Under the pieces are notes generated by a model. The model worked only from the letters and a program-made list of their open reading frames with translations, made no database searches and had not been told where the DNA came from. Of a stretch of DNA of 64,000 nucleotides, positions 59,523 to 64,000 are shown piece after piece (position 1 is the first letter of the stretch; each line of letters begins with the position of its first letter). This DNA comes from Glycomyces buryatensis (GTDB lineage Bacteria; Actinomycetota; Actinomycetes; Mycobacteriales; Micromonosporaceae), in contig NZ_STGY01000001.1 in assembly GCF_004912275.1 (NCBI RefSeq), positions 62,001 to 126,000 of the forward strand. The letters run 5' to 3'. Position numbers and translations under genes: made by a program.

Positions 59523-60320
59523 CTACTTGTAGAGCGCCTTCGAGAGTCGGCGCTGCGCGATCCAGGTGCCGCCGATCGCCAAGGCGCACAGGTAGGCGAC
59601 GTGGACGAGCATCATGGGCCCGAACTGCCCCAGGCTGATCCCCCGCACCAGTTCGATGCCGTGGAACAGCGGCATGACGTACACGATCGGCTGCACGAAT
59701 TCGGGGTAGGCCTCCACCGGGGTGAAGGTGCCGCCGAACAGGAACATGACGAACACGAAGGCCATCATCAGGTCGAAGTCGGGCCAGTCGCGGAACAGGG
59801 TGGCCAGCGTCAGTCCGATCCCGGCGAAGGCCAGGGAGATGAACACGCAGGCCGGGACGGCCAGGATCGCCCACCACGAGTCGAGCAGGCCGAAGGCGCC
59901 CATGACGGCGACGAACATGGCCACGTAAATGCCGCCGCGGATGAGCGCCCACCACACCTCGCCGAGCGCGACCTCCCAGGGCCGCAAGGGGGTGTTGAGG
60001 ATGCCGTCGTAGAGCTTCATCCATTTGAACTTGGCGAAGACGTTGATGGAGGTCTCGGCGAGCACGCCCATCATGGCGGCGTTGGCGAGGATCGCGGGGG
60101 CGACGTAGGCGGTGTAGGAGATGGTCTCGCCGCCGGGCAGGGTGATGTCGCCGACCAGGGCGCCGACGCCGAAGCCGAAGGCGAATAGGAACAGCAGCGA
60201 TTCGAAGGCGCCGGAGACGATCAGGACCCAGGCGCGGCGCATGGCGATCCAGTTGCGGTGCAGCAGGGAACCGGACCGCTTGAAACTGGTGCGGGCGGCG
60301 GCATAGGCGATGACGGACAC
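59523..60320 (-). CDS. ABC-2 type exporter permease
   Basis: 265 residues with six hydrophobic segments, the normal size of ABC-2 (NodJ-like) permeases. The N-terminal amphipathic helix (YAAARTSFKRSGSLLHRNW), the GDITLPGGETISYTAYVAPA loop and LFGGTFTPVEAYPEFVQP are typical. It follows the second permease gene by 9 bases and belongs to a three-gene exporter unit. NodIJ-like exporters move lipo-oligosaccharides, polyketides or other drugs. Confidence 0.9.
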   Translation of the reverse strand: MSVIAYAAARTSFKRSGSLLHRNWIAMRRAWVLIVSGAFESLLFLFAFGFGVGALVGDITLPGGETISYTAYVAPAILANAAMMGVLAETSINVFAKFKWMKLYDGILNTPLRPWEVALGEVWWALIRGGIYVAMFVAVMGAFGLLDSWWAILAVPACVFISLAFAGIGLTLATLFRDWPDFDLMMAFVFVMFLFGGTFTPVEAYPEFVQPIVYVMPLFHGIELVRGISLGQFGPMMLVHVAYLCALAIGGTWIAQRRLSKALYK

Positions 60321-60329
60321 TGGGCGCTC

Positions 60330-61154
60330 CTAGAACGACAGTCGGCGGGCGATGACGCGGCGGGCGAGGAACCAGCCGCCGATCGCGAGCGCGACGAGGT
60401 AGGCGAGGTGGGCGACCGGCGGCAGCGCGGTGGCCGCCCCGGCGGTGGCGGCGCGGGCCAGTTCGGTGCCGTGCCACAGCGGCGAGATCCACACCAGCGG
60501 CTGGAGGAAGCCCGGCATCTGCTCGGCGGGGAAGAACACGCCGGAGAACAGGCTGATCGGCATGATCGCGAAGCGGTAGACCGAGTTGAGCATCGCGTCG
60601 TTCTTCAGGCTGGAGCACCAGGCGTGCAGCCAGGGGGCGAGCGCGGCCGAGACTCCGAACGCGGCGATGACCGCCAGCGCCGCCCACCACGAGGTGTAGA
60701 CGCCGAAGAACGCCAGGACGATCGCGACCACGGTGCAGGAGGTGAAGGGCCGGAAGATCACCGCGTAGGCGAGGTGGCCGTTGAGGATGTCGACCGGGCG
60801 CAGCGGGGTCGAGCGCTGGTGGAGGTAGCCGCCGCCCCATTCGTGGTAGCCGCCGAAGACGGGGTAGACCATGTCGTTGCCGAGCATCATGACCGCGACC
60901 GAGCAGATCAGGCCGGGGGCGATGAACTCGGCGTAGGTGAGGCCGCCGGTGGCGCCGGGGTCGATGTAGGAGCCGACCCCGATGCCGATCGAGATCATGT
61001 AGAGGATCGGCAGGAACACCGAGGTGAAGACGGTGCCGTTCCAGATGTGGCGGTACAGGGCCCATTGGAGGCCGAAGGCGCGCCAGGCCCCGACGAGGTA
61101 GGACAGTTCGGCCGCCTTCGCCTGCGGCGCCTCGGTTTCGGCGAGCGTGGCCAT
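60330..61154 (-). CDS. ABC-2 type exporter permease
   Basis: 274 residues with about six hydrophobic segments. It is homologous in plan to the next gene: IGIGVGSYIDPGATGGLTYA, GPL-like HEWGGGYLHQRSTPLRP, and FSGVFFPAEQMPGFLQPLVW mirror the partner's motifs. The pair probably forms a heterodimeric channel. Its ATG overlaps the ATPase stop by one base (TAATG), so it is translationally coupled. Confidence 0.9.
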   Translation of the reverse strand: MATLAETEAPQAKAAELSYLVGAWRAFGLQWALYRHIWNGTVFTSVFLPILYMISIGIGVGSYIDPGATGGLTYAEFIAPGLICSVAVMMLGNDMVYPVFGGYHEWGGGYLHQRSTPLRPVDILNGHLAYAVIFRPFTSCTVVAIVLAFFGVYTSWWAALAVIAAFGVSAALAPWLHAWCSSLKNDAMLNSVYRFAIMPISLFSGVFFPAEQMPGFLQPLVWISPLWHGTELARAATAGAATALPPVAHLAYLVALAIGGWFLARRVIARRLSF

Positions 61155-62104
61155 TACTCGTCCTCCACCAGGGCCCGGCCGGTCAGGCGCAGGAAGACGT
61201 CTTCGAGGGTGGCGCGGCGGGCCAGCTGGGAGGTGGGGTGGATCCCGCGGGCCTCGATCGCGATGGCGGTGGCGTCGGCGTCGTCGGTGTAGACCAGGAT
61301 GCGGTCGGGCAGCGGCTCGATCTGGGCGCCGATGCCTTCGAGCTTCTCGGCGATGTCGTGGAGGTCGGTGGTGTGGATGCCGGAGAAGCGCACCTCCACC
61401 ACCTCCTTGGTGACGTGGGTGTCGATGAGCTCGCGCGGGGAGCCAGAGGCGATGATGAGGCCCTCGTCCATGACGACGAGGCGATCGCACAACTGTTCGG
61501 CTTCGTCCATGTAATGGGTGGTGAGCAGAATCGAGGTGCCCTGCTCCTTGAGTTGGAACAGCCGCTCCCAGACGAGGTGGCGCGCCTGGGGGTCGAGGCC
61601 CGTGGTGGGCTCGTCGAGGATCACCAGATCGGGCTCGTTGATGAGCGAGCGGGCGATGGCGAGGCGACGCTGCATGCCCCCGGAGAGGTCGGAGACCTGG
61701 TCCTCGGAACGGGCCGTGAGCTGCACGAACTCCAGCAGCTCGGCGGCTTTCGCCTTGGCCTGCTTGCGTTTGATGCCGAAGTACCCGGCGTAGACGGTCA
61801 TGTTCTCGACCACGGTCAGCATGCCGTCGAGGGTGTTGTCCTGCGGGACGACGCCGAGGCGGGACCGGATGGCGGGGCCGTCGGTGTGCGGGTCGAGGCC
61901 GAAGACCTCCATAGTGCCGCCGCTGGGCTGCGAGACGCAGCCGATCATGCGCATCGTCGTGGACTTGCCGGCTCCATTGGCGCCGAGGAAGCCGAAGGCC
62001 TCACCCCGCTTGATCTCGAAGTCGACCCCCTTGACCGCTTCGTACTCGCCATAGCTCTTGCGCAGATCGCGCGCGCGGATCAAGATCTCGTCACGAATGG
62101 GCAT
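61154..62104 (-). CDS. ABC exporter ATP-binding protein, NodI/DrrA type
   Basis: 316 residues. Walker A GANGAGKSTTMRMIG, signature LSGGMQRRLAIARSL, Walker B LVILDEPTTGLDP and switch His in LLTTHYMDEAE are intact. A C-terminal DrrA-like domain of about 80 residues ends with ATLEDVFLRLTGR. It powers the two permeases encoded immediately downstream. The substrate is unknown; a DrrAB- or NodIJ-like role in lipid or drug export is inference. It is divergent from the desaturase gene. Confidence 0.93.
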   Translation of the reverse strand: MPIRDEILIRARDLRKSYGEYEAVKGVDFEIKRGEAFGFLGANGAGKSTTMRMIGCVSQPSGGTMEVFGLDPHTDGPAIRSRLGVVPQDNTLDGMLTVVENMTVYAGYFGIKRKQAKAKAAELLEFVQLTARSEDQVSDLSGGMQRRLAIARSLINEPDLVILDEPTTGLDPQARHLVWERLFQLKEQGTSILLTTHYMDEAEQLCDRLVVMDEGLIIASGSPRELIDTHVTKEVVEVRFSGIHTTDLHDIAEKLEGIGAQIEPLPDRILVYTDDADATAIAIEARGIHPTSQLARRATLEDVFLRLTGRALVEDE

Positions 62105-62182
62105 GCTGTGAAGGATAGACGCCGCCGCCGACATGGGGTCAAACCCTTTTCGAACACCAGGCCCAGAAAGAGGGGGGTTAAC

Positions 62183-62211
62183 ACTACCCCCATTGGCGGG
62201 GTGGCAGTAGT
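62183..62211. promoter_or_regulatory. imperfect inverted repeat in the exporter/desaturase gap
   Basis: ACTAC followed by CCCC at 62183-62190 pairs with GGGG at 62198-62201 and GTAGT at 62207-62211, with a five-base bulge in the right arm. It lies between the divergent ABC and desaturase genes and could be an operator for either. Confidence 0.4.
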
Positions 62212-62276
62212 TACTTCTGAGCCCGAACGCGGCAGGCTTAGAGGTGGACCACCGACATCGACAGAACGGACGATCC

Positions 62277-63344
62277 ATGGCAATCGCCGAACCAGTTGCA
62301 CCAGCCGCACCCCCGGCCCCCGCACGCGCGGGCAGCGACTTCGCCGAACTCAACCGACGCATCAGCGACGCCGGCCTGATGAAGCGACGTCCCGGGTACT
62401 ACGCGGTCCGGTTCACGATCATGGGTCTGATCTTCGCCGGCAGCTGGGTTGCCTTCGCCGTCATCGGGAACACCTGGTTCCAGATGCTCATGGCCGTGTT
62501 CATGGCCGTCGTCTCCGCGCAGGTGGCGCTGCTGGGCCACGACCTCGCGCACCGTCAGGTCTTCCGCTCCCGCAACGCCTCGCAGCGGATCGGCTTCTTC
62601 ACCGGCAACTTCGCCAACGGCATGGGCTACGGCTGGTGGAACGACAAGCACAACCGCCACCACGCCAACCCCAACCACGAGGAGCTCGACCCCGACGTGC
62701 AGCCGGGTGTCCTCGTCTGGTCGAAGGACCAGGCGATGGGCCAGCGCATGGCGCACTCGGTGATCCGCTTCATCAACAAGTACCAGGCGTACCTGTTCTT
62801 CCCCCTCATCACCCTCGAAGGCTTCAACCTCCACGTCTCGGGTGTCAAGTCGGTCGTCAAGCCCGGGCTCAAGCAGCGCGGCACTGAGGCGGCGCTGCTG
62901 TTCCTGCACTTCGCGCTTTACCTCACCGCCGTGTTCATGGTGCTCTCTCCCGGCAAGGCCGTCGTGTTCATCCTGATCCACAAGATGGTGTGGGGCCTGT
63001 ACATGGGTTCGATCTTCGCCCCCAACCACAAGGGCATGCCGACCTTCACCGGCAAGACCGAGCTGGACTTCCTGCGCAAGCAGGTCCTGACCTCGCGGAA
63101 CGTCAAGGGCGGCGTCGTCATCGACCTCGCGCTGGGCGGCCTGAACTACCAGATCGAGCACCACCTCTTCCCGGGCATGCCGTCGGTCAACCTGGGCAAG
63201 GCCCAGCCGATCGTCGAGGAGTTCTGCAAGGAAAAGGACATTCCCTACCACGCGACCGGCCTGATCGAGTCCTGGAAGGAAGCCCTCGGCGAGCTCCACC
63301 GCAACGGTGAGCCGCTGCGCAACCCGCAGCTGTCCAAGGTCTGA
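62277..63344 (+). CDS. membrane fatty acid desaturase
   Basis: 355 residues from the ATG at 62277. Three histidine boxes are visible: HDLAHR near residue 90, HNRHHANPNHEE near residue 127, and QIEHHLF near residue 295; the last has Gln before the pair, as in front-end and linoleoyl-CoA-type desaturases. Four membrane segments lie between and around them. It introduces a double bond in membrane acyl chains and needs an electron donor such as ferredoxin, which is not encoded nearby. It may adjust membrane fluidity in the cold. Confidence 0.93.
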   Translation: MAIAEPVAPAAPPAPARAGSDFAELNRRISDAGLMKRRPGYYAVRFTIMGLIFAGSWVAFAVIGNTWFQMLMAVFMAVVSAQVALLGHDLAHRQVFRSRNASQRIGFFTGNFANGMGYGWWNDKHNRHHANPNHEELDPDVQPGVLVWSKDQAMGQRMAHSVIRFINKYQAYLFFPLITLEGFNLHVSGVKSVVKPGLKQRGTEAALLFLHFALYLTAVFMVLSPGKAVVFILIHKMVWGLYMGSIFAPNHKGMPTFTGKTELDFLRKQVLTSRNVKGGVVIDLALGGLNYQIEHHLFPGMPSVNLGKAQPIVEEFCKEKDIPYHATGLIESWKEALGELHRNGEPLRNPQLSKV

Positions 63345-63357
63345 GCATCTGAACGAA

Positions 63358-63396
63358 ACGAAGGGTCCCGACCGCACAGCGGTCGGGACCCTTCGT
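63358..63396. terminator. bidirectional terminator after the desaturase
   Basis: An 18-bp perfect stem whose arms begin ACGAAGGGTCCCG at 63358 and end CGGGACCCTTCGT at 63396, with loop ACA. It separates two convergent genes. Confidence 0.92.
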
Positions 63397-63438
63397 CTTG
63401 CCTGCGTCACTGCCGCTCGAAGGCGAACTCGTAGTCCT

Positions 63439-64000
63439 TTACGCGGTCCGGTCGTCTTGATGAGTGACGTCCAGGGAGTAGTACTGCCCGTCCAGCTCGA
63501 CCGACTCGGTGACGACCCGGCCCGGGCCGGAGAAGAAGTAGCCGCCCTCCCCTGGGTCGTTGTCGCCCGTGTCCGAGTAGCCGGGTGTGTTGATGTCCTC
63601 CAGGTCGTCCTTGAAGTCGTCGGCGAACTGGCCGGAGATGGCGCAGGAGATGATGCCGCCGACCACGGCCAGCGCGATGCCGATGATCGACATGATCCGG
63701 TGCGACTTGATGATGCCGATGATGCCGAGCACGATCGCGGCGATGCCGAAGAGGCCGCCGATGAAGAGCCCGGCGACCGGGATGAGCCCGAGCAGCAGCG
63801 CGAGGGCGCCGAAGATCAGCGCGAGCAGCCCGATCGTCCTGGGTTTATCGCCGCCGGCGGGCGGCTGGCCGACCGGGGGTGGAGGGGGCGGCGCGGGCGG
63901 CCAGTTCGGATTCGACGTCGGCGGCGGATACGCGGGCGGGTCGCTCGACGGGGGCGGCTGGTACGCGGGGGGCTGGTCCGACGCCGGTGGCTGATGGGCG
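63439..64000 (-). CDS. proline-rich DUF4190-like membrane protein, partial
   Basis: The frame is open to the right edge of the window, so the N-terminus is missing; about 186 residues are visible. The visible N-terminal part is a disordered repeat-like stretch rich in Pro, Tyr and Gln (for example QPPAYQPPPSSDPPAYPPP). It is followed by three hydrophobic segments (IGLLALIFGALALLLGLIPV, then GGLFGIAAIVLGIIGI, and MSIIGIALAVVGGIISC), as in DUF4190 proteins. The end is a short acidic extracytoplasmic tail with Tyr and Phe. Function unknown; such proteins are common single genes in actinomycetes. Confidence 0.8.
   Translation of the reverse strand, partial: AHQPPASDQPPAYQPPPSSDPPAYPPPTSNPNWPPAPPPPPPVGQPPAGGDKPRTIGLLALIFGALALLLGLIPVAGLFIGGLFGIAAIVLGIIGIIKSHRIMSIIGIALAVVGGIISCAISGQFADDFKDDLEDINTPGYSDTGDNDPGEGGYFFSGPGRVVTESVELDGQYYSLDVTHQDDRTA

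Overview
The window is chromosomal DNA of a high-GC actinomycete. Supporting signs are the very high GC at third codon positions, many GTG and TTG starts, a mycothiol-dependent isomerase-family enzyme, a SARP/AfsR-type regulator, an HTH-DUF5753/DUF397 pair, a desferrioxamine-type desABCD operon under DtxR/IdeR-type iron boxes, and an actinobacterial catalase-peroxidase. The gene mix would suit a Glycomyces or Streptomyces relative, but the genus is a guess. About 60 protein genes and two tRNAs can be supported.

Layout. 1-6.8 kb: housekeeping and small metabolic genes (partial mycothiol enzyme, YibE/F membrane protein, divergent LysR and aminotransferase, pterin carbinolamine dehydratase, carbonic anhydrase, HxlR regulator). 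6.9-12.4 kb: DUF1445 hydro-lyase, a 1024-residue AfsR-type regulator, then an HTH/DUF5753 gene overlapping a DUF397 gene whose 5' part is a fourfold 69-bp tandem repeat. 12.4-14.7 kb: MFS pump, GNAT, tRNA-Met. 15-20.8 kb: a complete branched-chain amino acid-type ABC importer with an unusual secreted domain fused to the LivH permease and a convergent binding protein. 21-34.7 kb: katG, GH51 arabinofuranosidase, WrbA, PfkB kinase, membrane protein, GNAT, glutamine cyclotransferase, RlmA-type methyltransferase with its TetR, GH3 glucosidase.

35.3-39.7 kb: a 4.25-kb integrative element sits in the 3' end of tRNA-Asn. It is bounded by perfect 97-bp direct repeats and carries a tyrosine integrase, a tiny excisionase, an orphan antitoxin-like protein and a membrane SpoIIE/PP2C phosphatase. 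No replication or transfer gene was seen.

40-46.5 kb: peptidoglycan-active protein, DUF885 hydrolase, then a DASS dicarboxylate transporter followed by its likely CitA/CitB-type two-component system. 46.5-52.8 kb: sulfotransferase and desABCD, four genes joined by 4-bp overlaps. 53-57.6 kb: lipoprotein, VapBC-type pair, MFS pump with MocR regulator, and divergent PNPOx-like flavoprotein. 57.6-64 kb: ThuA-like membrane protein, secreted M23 peptidase, three-gene ABC-2 exporter, fatty acid desaturase, and a partial proline-rich membrane protein.

Most operons end in clear GC-rich hairpins. The best candidates for something undescribed are the minimal tRNA-Asn islet with its phosphatase cargo, the DUF397 repeat expansion, the LivH fusion, and a small dispersed intergenic two-hairpin repeat family.
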